Assembly (NCBI RefSeq): GCF_037975245.1
Contig: NC_092582.1
Location: 12,068,001 to 12,132,000, forward strand
DNA length: 64,000 nt
Reading direction: 5' to 3'
Source of the DNA: Apostichopus japonicus
Lineage: Eukaryota > Echinodermata > Holothuroidea > Aspidochirotida > Stichopodidae
The notes below the pieces were generated by a model. It searched no databases. It saw only the letters and a list, made by a program, of their open reading frames with translations, and was not told the origin of the DNA. Of this stretch, positions 50,548 through 63,754 are shown piece by piece (position 1 is the first letter of the stretch; every line of letters starts with the position of its first letter). The position numbers and the translations under genes were made by a program.

Positions 50548-52197
50548 ATGTAGGCACTCGCTGTAAAAGATCGGCAAAAGACGTCATCACCGGGGACTCG
50601 AACCACCGATGCAGAAGAGAGCCTCGCTCATCAGCTCGTCCAGCGCGCCACGCCATCGCGCCACTGTATGGACAGAGATAATGGGTCGATTAACTAATAC
50701 TTACAGCTCCCCATGTAGGCACTCGCTGTAAAAGATCGGCAAAAGACGTCATCACCGGGGACTCGAACCACCGATGCAGAAGAGAGCCTCGCTCATCAGC
50801 TCGTCCAGCGCGCCACGCCATCGCGCCACTGTATGGACTGAGATAATGGGTCGATTAACTAATACTTACAGCTCCCCATGTAGGCACTCGCTGTAAAAGA
50901 TCGGCAAAAGACGTCATCACCGGGGACTCGAACCACCGATGCAGAAGAGAGCCTCGCTCATCAGCTCGTCCAGCGCGCCACGCCATCGCGCCACTGTATG
51001 GACTGAGATATTAGGTCGATTAACTAATACTTACAGCTCCCCATGTAGGCACTCGCTGTAAAAGATCGGCAAAAGACGTCATCACCGGGGACTCGAACCA
51101 CCGATGCAGAAGAGAGCCTCGCTCATCAGCTCGTCCAGCGCGCCACTCCATCGCGCCACTGTATGGACTGAGATATTAGGTCGATTAACTAATACTTACA
51201 GCTCCCCATGTAGGCACTCGCTGTAAAGGATCGGCAAAAGACGTCATCACCGGGGACTCGAACCACCGATGCAAAAGAGAGCCTCGCTCATCAGCTCGTA
51301 CAGCGCGCCAAGCCATCGCGCCACTGTATGGACTGAGATATTAGGTCGATTAACTAATACTTACAGCTCCCCATGTAGGCACTCGCTGTAAAAGATCGGC
51401 AAAAGACGTCATCACCGGGGACTCGAACCACCGATGCAAAAGAGAGCCTCGCTCATCAGCTCGTACAGTGCGCCAAGCCATCGCGCCACTGTATGGACTG
51501 AGATATTAGGTCGATTAACTAATACTTACAGCTCCCCATGTAGGCACTCGCTGTAAAAGATCGGCAAAAGACGTCATCACCGGGGACTCGAACCACCGAT
51601 GCAAAAGAGAGCCTCGCTCATCAGATCGTCCAGTGCGCCAAGCCATCGCGCCACTGTATGGACTGAGATATTAGGTCGATTAACTAATACTTACAGCTCC
51701 CCATGTAGGCACTCGCTGTAAAAGATCGGCAAAAGACGTCATCACCGGGGACTCGAACCACCGATGCAGAAGAGAGCCTCGCTCATCAGCTCGTACAGCG
51801 CGCCACTCCATCGCGCCACTGTATGGACTGAGATATTAAGTCGATTAACTAATACTTACAGCTCCCCATGTAGGCACTCGCTGTAAAAGATCGGCAAAAG
51901 ACGTCATCACCGGGGACTCGAACCACCGATGCAGAAGAGAGCCTCGCTCATCAGCTCGTACAGCGCGCCACTCCATCGCGCCACTGTATGGACTGAGATA
52001 TTAAGTCGATTAACTAATACTTACAGCTCCCCATGTAGGCACTCGCTGTAAAAGATCGGCAAAAGACATCATCACCGGGGACTCGAACCACCGATGCAGA
52101 AGAGAGCCTCGCTCATCAGCTCGTACAGCGCGCCACTCCATCGCGCCACTGTATGGACTGAGATATTAGGTCGATTGACTAATACTTACAGCTCCCC
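50548..52197. repeat. GCAGAAG monomer clusters
   Basis: GATGCAGAAGAG replaces GATGCAAAAGAG in two runs: four consecutive monomers from 50548 to 51207 and three from 51703 to 52197, with three ordinary-type monomers between. The change shortens the T-run at 66-69 on the minus strand. Monomers just before and within the first run also carry GATAATGGGTCG, and those from about 52.0 kb carry TCGATTGACTAAT, so neighbouring variants overlap without matching borders. Confidence 0.85.
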
Positions 52198-55167
52198 ATG
52201 TAGGCACTCGCTGTAAAAGATCGGCAAAAGACGTCATCACCGGGGACTCGAACCACCGATGCAAAAGAGAGCCTCGCTCATCAGCTCGTACAGTGCGCCA
52301 CTCCATCGCGCCACTGTATGGACTGAGATATTAGGTCGATTGACTAATACTTACAGCTCCCCATGTAGGCACTCGCTGTAAAAGATCGGCAAAAGACGTC
52401 ATCACCGGGGACTCGAACCACCGATGCAAAAGAGAGCCTCGCTCATCAGCTCGTACAGTGCGCCACGCCATCGCGCCACTGTATGGACTGAGATATTAGG
52501 TCGATTGACTAATACTTACAGCTCCCCATGTAGGCACTCGCTGTAAAAGATCGGCAAAAGACGTCATCACCGGGGACTCGAACCACCGATGCAAAAGAGA
52601 GCCTCGCTCATCAGCTCGTACAGCGCGCCAAGCCATCGCGCCACTGTATGGACTGAGATATTAGGTCGATTAACTAATACTTACAGCTCCCCATGTAGGC
52701 ACTCGCTGTAAAAGATCGGCAAAAGACGTCATCACCGGGGACTCGAACCACCGATGCAAAAGAGAGCCTCGCTGATCAGCTCGTACAGCGCGCCAAGCCA
52801 TCGCGCCACTGTATGGACTGAGATATTAGGTCGATTAACTAATACTTACAGCTCCCCATGTAGGCACTCGCTGTAAAGGATCGGCAAAAGACGTCATCAC
52901 CGGGGACTCGAACCATCGATGCAAAAGAGAGCCTCGCTCATCAGCTCGTACAGCGCGCCACTCCATCGCGCCACTGTATGGACTGAGATATTAGGTCGAT
53001 TGACTAATACTTACAGCTCCCCATGTAGGCACTCGCTGTAAAAGATCGGCAAAAGACGTCATCACCGGGGACTCGAACCACCGATGCAAAAGAGAGCCTC
53101 GCTCATCAGCTCGTACAGCGCGCCAAGCCATCGCGCCACTGTATGGACTGAGATATTAGGTCGATTAACTAATACTTACAGCTCCCCATGTAGGCACTCG
53201 CTGTAAAAGATCGGCAAAAGACGTCATCACCGGGGACTCGAACCACCGATGCAAAAGAGAGCCTCGCTCATCAGCTCGTACAGCGCGCCAAGCCATCGCG
53301 CCACTGTATGGACTGAGATATTAGGTCGATTAACTAATACTTACAGCTCCCCATGTAGGCACTCGCTGTAAAAGATCGGCAAAAGACGTCATCACCGGGG
53401 ACTCGAACCACCGATGCAAAAGAGAGCCTCGCTCATCAGCTCGTACAGCGCGCCAAGCCATCGCGCCACTGTATGGACTGAGATATTAGGTCGATTAACT
53501 AATACTTACAGCTCCCCATGTAGGCACTCGCTGTAAAAGATCGGCAAAAGACGTCATCACCGGGGACTCGAACCACCGATGCAAAAGAGAGCCTCGCTCA
53601 TCAGCTCGTTCAGCGCGCCACGCCATCGCGCCACTGTATGGACTGAGATATTAGGTCGATTAACTAATACTTACAGCTCCCCATGTAGGCACTCGCTGTA
53701 AAAGATCGGCAAAAGACGTCATCACCGGGGACTCGAACCACCGATGCAAAAGAGAGCCTCGCTCATCAGCTCGTACAGCGCGCCACGCCATCGCGCCACT
53801 GTATGGACTGAGATATTAGGTCGATTAACAAATACTTACAGCTCCCCATGTAGGCACTCGCTGTAAAAGATCGGCAAAAGACGTCATCACCGGGGACTCG
53901 AACCACCGATGCAAAAGAGAGCCTCGCTCATCAGCTCGTACAGCGCGCCACGCCATCGCGCCACTGTATGGACTGAGATATTAGGTCGATTAACTAATAC
54001 TTACAGCTCCCCATGTAGGCACTCGCTGTAAAAGATCGGCAAAAGACGTCATCACCGGGGACTCGAACCACCGATGCAAAAGAGAGCCTCGCTCATCAGC
54101 TCGTACAGCGCGCCACGCCATCGCGCCACTGTATGGACTGAGATATTAGGTCGATTAACTAATACTTACAGCTCCCCATGTAGGCACTCGCTGTAAAAGA
54201 TCGGCAAAAGACGTCATCACCGGGGACTCGAACCACCGATGCAAAAGAGAGCCTCGCTCATCAGCTCGTACAGCGCGCCACGCCATCCCGCCACTGTATG
54301 GACTGAGATATTAGGTCGATTAACTAATACTTACAGCTCCCCATGTAGGCACTCGCTGTAAAAGATCGGCAAAAGACGTCATCACCGGGGACTCGAACCA
54401 CCGATGCAAAAGAGAGCCTCGCTCATCAGCTCGTACAGTGCGCCACGCCATCGCGCCACTGTATGGACTGAGATATTAGGTCGATTAACTAATACTTACA
54501 GCTCCCCATGTAGGCACTCGCTGTAAAAGATCGGCAAAAGACGTCATCACCGGGGACTCGAACCACCGATGCAAAAGAGAGCCTCGCTCATCAGCTCGTA
54601 CAGTGCGCCACGCCATCGCGCCACTGTATGGACTGAGATATTAGGTCGATTAACTAATACTTACAGCTCCCCATGTAGGCACTCGCTGTAAAAGATCGGC
54701 AAAAGACGTCATCACCGGGGACTCGAACCACCGATGCAAAAGAGAGCCTCGCTCATCAGCTCGTACAGTGCGCCACGCCATCGCGCCACTGTATGGACTG
54801 AGATATTAGGTCGATTAACTAATACTTACAGCTCCCCATGTAGGCACTCGCTGTAAAAGATCGGCAAAAGACGTCATCACCGGGGACTCGAACCACCGAT
54901 GCAAAAGAGAGCCTCGCTGATCAGCTCGTACAGTGCGCCAAGCCATCGCGCCACTGTATGGACTGAGATATTAGGTCGATTAACTAATACTTACAGCTCC
55001 CCATGTAGGCACTCGCTGTAAAAGATCGGCAAAAGACGTCATCACCGGGGACTCGAACCACCGATGCAAAAGAGAGCCTCGCTCATCAGCTCGTACAGTG
55101 CGCCAAGCCATCGCGCCACTGTATGGACTGAGATATTAGGTCGATTAACTAATACTTACAGCTCCCC

Positions 55168-56163
55168 ATGTAGGCACTCGCTGTAAAAGATCGGGCAAAA
55201 GACGTCATCACCGGGGACTCGAACCACCGATGCAAAAGAGAGCCTCGCTCATCAGCTCGTACAGTGCGCCACGCCATCGCGCCACTGTATGGACCGAGAT
55301 ATTAGGTCGATTAACTAATACTTACAGCTCCCCATGTAGGCACTCGCTGTAAAAGATCGGGAAAAAGACGTCATCACCGGGGACTCGAACCACCGATGCA
55401 AAAGAGAGCCTCGCTCATCAGCTCGTACAGTGCGCCACGCCATCGCGCCACTGTATGGACCGAGATATTAGGTCGATTAACTAATACTTACAGCTCCCCA
55501 TGTAGGCACTCGCTGTAAAAGATCGGGAAAAAGACGTCATCACCGGGGACTCGAACCACCGATGCAAAAGAGAGCCTCGCTCATCAGCTCGTACAGTGCG
55601 CCACGCCATCGCGCCACTGTATGGACCGAGATATTAGGTCGATTAACTAATACTTACAGCTCCCCATGTAGGCACTCGCTGTAAAAGATCGGGAAAAAGA
55701 CGTCATCACCGAGGACTCGAACCACCGATGCAAAAGAGAGCCTCGCTCATCAGCTCGTACAGTGCGCCACGCCATCGCGCCACTGTATGGACCGAGATAT
55801 TAGGTCGATTAACTAATACTTACAGCTCCCCATGTAGGCACTCGCTGTAAAAGATCGGGAAAAAGACGTCATCACCGGGGACTCGAACCACCGATGCAAA
55901 AGAGAGCCTCGCTCATCAGCTCGTACAGTGCGCCAAGCCATCGCGCCACTGTATGGACCGAGATATTAGGTCGATTAACTAATACTTACAGCTCCCCATG
56001 TAGGCACTCGCTGTAAAAGATCGGGAAAAAGACGTCATCACCGGGGACTCGAACCATCGATGCAAAAGAGAGCCTCGCTCATCAGCTCGTACAGTGCGCC
56101 AAGCCATCGCGCCACTGTATGGACTGAGATATTAGGTCGATTAACTAATACTTACAGCTCCCC
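55168..56163. repeat. Six-monomer GGGAAAAAG/GGACCGAG expansion
   Basis: Six consecutive 166-bp monomers. The first has ATCGGGCAAAAG and the next five have ATCGGGAAAAAG. The first five also share TATGGACCGAG. The order suggests a stepwise origin (extra G first, then C to A) followed by tandem amplification of one monomer. One copy has GAGGACTCG near 55710. Confidence 0.88.
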
Positions 56164-59100
56164 ATGTAGGCACTCGCTGTAAAAGATCGGCAAAAGACGT
56201 CATCACCGGGGACTCGAACCACCGATGCAAAAGAGAGCCTCGCTCATCAGCTCGTACAGTGCGCCAAGCCATCGCGCCACTGTATGGACTGAGATATTAG
56301 GTCGATTAACTAATACTTACAGCTCCCCATGTAGGCACTCGCTGTAAAAGATCGGCAAAAGACGTCATCACCGGGGACTCGAACCACCGATGCGAAAGAG
56401 AGCCTCGCTCATCAGCTCGTACAGTGCGCCAAGCCATCGCGCCACTGTATGGACTGAGATATTAGGTCGATTAACTAATACTTACAGCTCCCCATGTAGG
56501 CACTCGCTGTAAAAGATCGGCAAAAGACGTCATCACCGGGGACTCGAACCACCCATGCGAAAGAGAGCCTCGCTCATCAGCTCGTACAGTGCGCCAAGCC
56601 ATCGCGCCGCTGTATGGACTGAGATATTAGGTCGATTAACTAATACTTACAGCTCCCCTTGTAGGCACTCGCTGTAAAAGATCGGCAAAAGACGTCATCA
56701 CCGGGGACTCGAACCACCCATGCAAAAGAGAGCCTCGCTCATCAGCTCGTACAGTGCGCGAAGCCATCGCGCCGCTGTATGGACTGAGATATTAGGTCGA
56801 TTAACTAATACTTACAGCTCCCCATGTAGGCACTCGCTGTAAAAGATCGGCAAAAGACGTCATCACCGGGGACTCGAACCACCGATGCAAAAGAGAGCCT
56901 CGCTCATCAGCTCGTACAGTGCGCCACGCCATCGCGCCACTGTATGGACTGAGATATTAGGTCGATTAACTAATACTTACAGCTCCCCATGTAGGCACTC
57001 GCTGTAAAAGATCGGCAAAAGACGTCATCACCGGGGACTCGAACCACCGATGCAAAAGAGAGCCTCGCTCATCAGCTCGTACAGTGCGCCACGCCATCGC
57101 GCCACTGTATGGACTGAGATATTAGGTCGATTAACTAATACTTACAGCTCCCTATGTAGGCACTCGCTGTAAAAGATCGGCAAAAGACGTCATCACCGGG
57201 GACTCGAACCACCGATGCAAAAGAGAGCCTCGCTCATCAGCTCGTACAGTGCGCCACGCCATCGCGCCACTGTATGGACTGAGATATTAGGTCGATTAAC
57301 TAATACTTACAGCTCCCCATGTAGGCACTCGCTGTAAAAGATCGGCAAAAGACGTCATCACCGGGGACTCGAACCACCGATGCAAAAGAGAGCCTCGCTC
57401 ATCAGCTCGTACAGTGCGCCACGCCATCGCGCCACTGTATGGACTGAGATATTAGGTCGATTAACTAATACTTACAGCTCCCCATGTAGGCACTCGCTGT
57501 AAAAGATCGGCAAAAGACGTCATCACCGGGGACTCGAACCACCGATGCAAAAGAGAGCCTCGCTCATCAGCTCGTACAGTGCGCCACGCCATCGCGCCAC
57601 TGTATGGACTGAGATATTAGGTCGATTAACTAATACTTACAGCTCCCCATGTAGGCACTCGCTGTAAAAGATCGGCAAAAGACGTCATCACCGGGGACTC
57701 GAACCACCGATGCAAAAGAGAGCCTCGCTCATCAGCTCGTACAGTGCGCCACGCCATCGCGCCACTGTATGGACTGAGATATTAGGTCGATTAACTAATA
57801 CTTACAGCTCCCCATGTAGGCACTCGCTGTAAAAGATCGGCAAAAGACGTCATCACCGGGGACTCGAACCACCGATGCAAAAGAGAGCCTCGCTCATCAG
57901 CTCGTACAGTGCGCCACGCCATCGCGCCACTGTATGGACTGAGATATTAGGTCGATTAACTAATACTTACAGCTCCCCATGTAGGCACTCGCTGTAAAAG
58001 ATCGGCAAAAGACGTCATCACCGGGGACTCGAACCACCGATGCAAAAGAGAGCCTCGCTCATCAGCTCGTACAGTGCGCCACGCCATCGCGCCACTGTAT
58101 GGACTGAGATATTAGGTCGATTAACTAATACTTACAGCTCCCCATGTAGGCACTCGCTGTAAAAGATCGGCAAAAGACGTCATCACCGGGGACTCGAACC
58201 ACCGATGCAAAAGAGAGCCTCGCTCATCAGCTCGTACAGTGCGCCAAGCCATCGCGCCACTGTATGGACTGAGATATTAGGTCGATTAACTAATACTTAC
58301 AGCTCCCCATGTAGGCACTCGCTGTAAAAGATCGGCAAAAGACGTCATCACCGGGGACTCGAACCACCGATGCAAAAGAGAGCCTCGCTCATCAGCTCGT
58401 ACAGTGCGCCAAGCCATCGCGCCACTGTATGGACTGAGATATTAGGTCGATTAACTAATACTTACAGCTCCCCATGTAGGCACTCGCTGTAAAAGATCGG
58501 CAAAAGACGTCATCACCGGGGACTCGAACCACCGATGCAAAAGAGAGCCTCGCTCATCAGCTCGTACAGTGCGCCAAGCCATCGCGCCACTGTATGGACT
58601 GAGATATTAGGTCGATTAACTAATACTTACAGCTCCCCATGTAGGCACTCGCTGTAAAAGATCGGCAAAAGACGTCATCACCGGGAACTCGAACCACCGA
58701 TGCAAAAGAGAGCCTCGCTCATCAGCTCGTACAGTGCGCCACGCCATCGCGCCACTGTATGGACTGAGATATTAGGTCGATTAACTAATACTTACAGCTC
58801 CCCATGTAGGCACTCGCTGTAAAAGATCGGCAAAAGACGTCATCACCGGGGACTCGAACCACCGATGCAAAAGAGAGCCTCGCTCATCAGCTCGTACAGT
58901 GCGCCACGCCATCGCGCCACTGTATGGACTGAGATATTAGGTCGATTAACTAATACTTACAGCTCCCCATGTAGGCACTCGCTGTAAAAGATCGGCAAAA
59001 GACGTCATCACCGGGGACTCGAACCACCGATGCAAAAGAGAGCCTCGCTCATCAGCTCGTACAGTGCGCCACGCCATCGCGCCACTGTATGGACTGAGAT

Positions 59101-60949
59101 ATTAGGTCGATTAACTAATACTTACAGCTCCCCATGTAGGCACTCGCTGTAAAAGATCGGCAAAAGACGTCATCACCGGGGACTCGAACCACCGATGCAA
59201 AAGAGAGCCTCGCTCATCAGCTCGTACAGTGCGCCACGCCATCGCGCCACTGTATGGACTGAGATATTAGGTCGATTAACTAATACTTACAGCTCCCCAT
59301 GTAGGCACTCGCTGTAAAAGATCGGCAAAAGACGTCATCACCGGGGACTCGAACCACCGATGCAAAAGAGAGCCTCGCTCATCAGCTCGTACAGTGCGCC
59401 AAGCCATCGCGCCACTGTATGGACTGAGATATTAGGTCGATTAACTAATACTTACAGCTCCCCATGTAGGCACTCGCTGTAAAAGATCGGCAAAAGACGT
59501 CATCACCGGGGACTCGAACCACCGATGCAAAAGAGAGCCTCGCTCATCAGCTCGTACAGTGCGCCAAGCCATCGCGCCACTGTATGGACTGAGATATTAG
59601 GTCGATTAACTAATACTTACAGCTCCCCATGTAGGCACTCGCTGTAAAAGATCGGCAAAAGACGTCATCACCGGGGACTCGAACCACCGATGCAAAAGAG
59701 AGCCTCGCTCATCAGCTCGTACAGTGCGCCAAGCCATCGCGCCACTGTATGGACTGAGATATTAGGTCGATTAACTAATACTTACAGCTCCCCATGTAGG
59801 CACTCGCTGTAAAAGATCGGCAAAAGACGTCATCACCGGGGACTCGAACCACCGATGCAAAAGAGAGCCTCGCTCATCAGCTCGTACAGTGCGCCAAGCC
59901 ATCGCGCCACTGTATGGACTGAGATATTAGGTCGATTAACTAATACTTACAGCTCCCCATGTAGGCACTCGCTGTAAAAGATCGGCAAAAGACGTCATCA
60001 CCGGGAACTCGAACCACCGATGCAAAAGAGAGCCTCGCTCATCAGCACGTACAGTGCGAAACGCCATCGCGCCACTGTATGGACTGAGATATTAGGTCGA
60101 TTAACTAATACTTACAGCTCCCCATGTAGGCACTCGCTGTAAAAGATCGGCAAAAGACGTCATCACCGGGAACTCGAACCACCGATGCAAAAGAGAGCCT
60201 CGCTCATCAGCTCGTACAGTGCGAAACGCCATCGCGCCACTGTATGGACTGAGATATTAGGTCGATTAACTAATACTTACAGCTCCCCATGTAGGCGCTC
60301 GCTGTAAAAGATCGGCAAAAGACGTCATCACCGGGGACTCGAACCACCGATGCAAAAAGAGAGCCTCGCTCATCAGCTCGTACAGTGCGCCAAGCCATCG
60401 CGCCGCTGTATGGACTGAGATATTCGGTCGATTAACTAATACTTACAGCTCCCCATGTAGAAGCTCGCTGTAAAAGATCGGCAAAAGACGTCATCACCGG
60501 GAACTCGAACCACCGATGCAAAAGAGAGCCTCGCTCATCAGCTCGTACAGTGCGCCAAGCCATCGCGCCACTGTATGGACTGAGATATTCGGTCGATTAA
60601 CTAATACTTACAGCTCCCCATGTAGGCACTCGCTGTAAAAGATCGGCAAAAGACGTCATCACCGGGGACTCGAACCACCGATGCAAAAGAGAGCCTCGCT
60701 CATCAGCTCGTACAGTGCGCCACGCCATCGCGCCACTGTATGGACTGAGATATTCGGTCGATTAACTAATACTTACAGCTCCCCATGTAGGCACTCGCTG
60801 TAAAAGATCGGCAAAAGACGTCATCACCGGGGACTCGAACCACCGATGCAAAAGAGAGCCTCGCTCATCAGCTCGTACAGTGCGCCACGCCATCGCGCCA
60901 CTGTATGGACTGAGATATTCGGTCGATTAACTAATACTTACAGCTCCCC

Positions 60950-61609
60950 ATGTAGGCACTCGCTGTAAAAGATCGGCAAAAGACGTCATCACCGGGGACT
61001 CGAACCACCGATGCAAAAGAGAGCCTCGCTCATCAGCTCGTACAGTGCGCGAAGCCATCGAGCCACTGTATGGACTGAGATATTCGGTCGATTAACTAAT
61101 ACTTACAGCTCCCCATGTAGGCACTCGCTGTAAAAGATCGGCAAAAGTCGTCATCACCGGGGACTCGAACCACCGATGCAAAAGAGAGCCTCGCTCATCA
61201 GCTCGTACAGTGCGCCACGCCATCGCGCCACTGTATGGACTGAGATATTCGGTCGATTAACTAATACTTACAGCTCCCCATGTAGGCACTCGCTGTAAAA
61301 GATCGGCAAAAGACGTCATCACCGGGGACTCGAACCACCGATGCAAAAGAGAGCCTCGCTCATCAGCTCGTACAGTGCGCGAAGCCATCGAGCCACTGTA
61401 TGGACTGAGATATTCGGTCGATTAACTAATACTTACAGCTCCCCATGTAGACACTCGCTGTAAAAGATCGGCAAAAGTCGTCATCACCGGGGACTCGAAC
61501 CACCGATGCAAAAGAGAGCCTCGCTCATCAGCTCGTACAGTGCGCCACGCCATCGCGCCACTGTATGGACTGAGATATTAGGTCGATTAACTAATACTTA
61601 CAGCTCCCC
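60950..61609. repeat. Dimer higher-order repeat, two copies
   Basis: Two copies of a 330-bp dimer: 60950-61279 and 61280-61609. The first monomer of each carries GCGCGAAGCCATCGAGCC. The second carries AAAGTCGTC and CCACGCC. Flanking monomers from about 60.4 kb share ATTCGG. ATGTAGACAC at 61445 is private to the second copy. Confidence 0.88.
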
Positions 61610-62764
61610 ATGTAGGCACTCGCTGTAAAAGATCGGCAAAAGACGTCATCACCGGGGACTCGAACCACCGATGCAAAAGAGAGCCTCGCTCATCAGCTCG
61701 TACAGTGCGCCACGCCATCGCGCCACTGTATGGACTGAGATATTAGGTCGATTAACTAATACTTACAGCTCCCCATGTAGGCACTCGCTGTAAAAGATCG
61801 GCAAAAGACGTCATTACCGGGGACTCGAACCACCGATGCAAAAGAGAGCCTCGCTCATCAGCTCGTACAGTGCGCCACGCCATCGCGCCACTGTATGGAC
61901 TGAGATATTAGGTCGATTAACTAATACTTACAGCTCCCCATGTAGGCACTCGCTGTAAAAGATCGGCAAAAGACGTCATCACCTGGGACTCGAACCACCG
62001 ATGCAAAAGAGAGCCTCGCTCATCAGCTCGTACAGTGCGCCACGCCATCGCGCCACTGTATGGACTGAGATATTAGGTCGATTAACTAATACTTACAGCT
62101 CCCCATGTAGGCACTCGCTGTAAAAGATCGGCAAAAGACGTCATCACCGGGGACTCGAACCACCGATGCAAAAGAGAGCCTCGCTCATCAGCTCGTACAG
62201 TGCGCAACGCCATCGCGCCACTGTATGGACTGAGATATTAGGTCGATTAACTAATACTTACAGCTCCCCATGTAGGCACTCGCTGTAAAAGATCGGCAAA
62301 AGACGTCATCACCGGGGACTCGAACCACCGATGCAAAAGAGAGCCTCGCTCATCAGCTCGTACAGTGCGCCACGCCATCGCGCCACTGTATGGACTGAGA
62401 TATTAGGTCGATTAACTAATACTTACAGCTCCCCATGTAGGCACTCGCTGTAAAAGATCGGCAAAAGACGTCATCACCGGGGACTCGAACCACCGATGCA
62501 AAAGAGAGCCTCGCTCATCAGCTCGTACAGTGCGCCACGCCATCGCGCCACTGTATGGACTGAGATATTAGGTCGATTAACTAATACTTACAGCTCCCCA
62601 TGTAGGCACTCGCTGTAAAAGATCGGCAAAAGACGTCATCACCGGGGACTCGAACCACCGATGCAAAAGAGAGCCTCGCTCATCAGCTCGTACAGTGCGC
62701 CAAGCCATCGCGTCACTGTATGGACTGAGATATTAGGTCGATTAACTAATACTTACAGCTCCCC

Positions 62765-63754
62765 ATGTAGGCACTCGCTGTAAAAGATCGGCAAAAGACG
62801 TCATCACCGGGGACTCGAACCACCGATGCAAAAGAGAGCCTCGCTCATCAGCTCGTACAGTGCGCCACGCCATCGCGCCACTGTATGGACTGAGATATTA
62901 GGTCGATTAACTCATACTTACAGCTCCCCATGTAGGCACTCGCTGTAAAAGATCGGCAAAAGACGTCATCACCGGGGACTCGAACCACCGATGCAAAAGA
63001 GAGCCTCGCTCATCAGCTCGTACAGTGCGCCACGCCATCGCGCCACTGTATGGACTGAGATATTAGGTCGATTAACTCATACTTACAGCTCCCCATGTAG
63101 GCACTCGCTGTAAAAGATCGGCAAAAGACGTCATCACCGGGGACTCGAACCACCGATGCAAAAGAGAGCCTCGCTCATCAGCTCGTACAGTGCGCCACGC
63201 CATCGCGCCACTGTATGGACTGAGATATTAGGTCGATTAACTCATACTTACAGCTCCCCATGTAGGCACTCGCTGTAAAAGATCGGCAAAAGACGTCATC
63301 ACCGGGGACTCGAACCACCGATGCAAAAGAGAGCCTCGCTCATCAGCTCGTACAGTGCGCCACGCCATCGCGCCACTGTATGGACTGAGATATTAGGTCG
63401 ATTAACTCATACTTACAGCTCCCCATGTAGGCACTCGCTGTAAAAGATCGGCAAAAGACGTCATCACCGGGGACTCGAACCACCGATGCAAAAGAGAGCC
63501 TCGCTCATCAGCTCGTACAGTGCGCCACGCCATCGCGCCACTGTATGGACTGAGATATTAGGTCGATTAACTCATACTTACAGCTCCCCATGTAGGCACT
63601 CGCTGTAAAAGATCGGCAAAAGACGTCATCACCGGGGACTCGAACCACCGATGCAAAAGAGAGCCTCGCTCATCAGCTCGTACAGTGCGCCACGCCATCG
63701 CGCCACTGTATGGACTGAGATATTAGGTCGATTAACTCATACTTACAGCTCCCC
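62765..63754. repeat. Six near-identical monomers (AACTCATAC)
   Basis: Six consecutive 165-bp monomers share CGATTAACTCATACTT and CCACGCC, with the marker at 62911, 63076, 63241, 63406, 63571 and 63736. I see no other difference among them, so this looks like the most recent amplification in the window. Confidence 0.9.
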
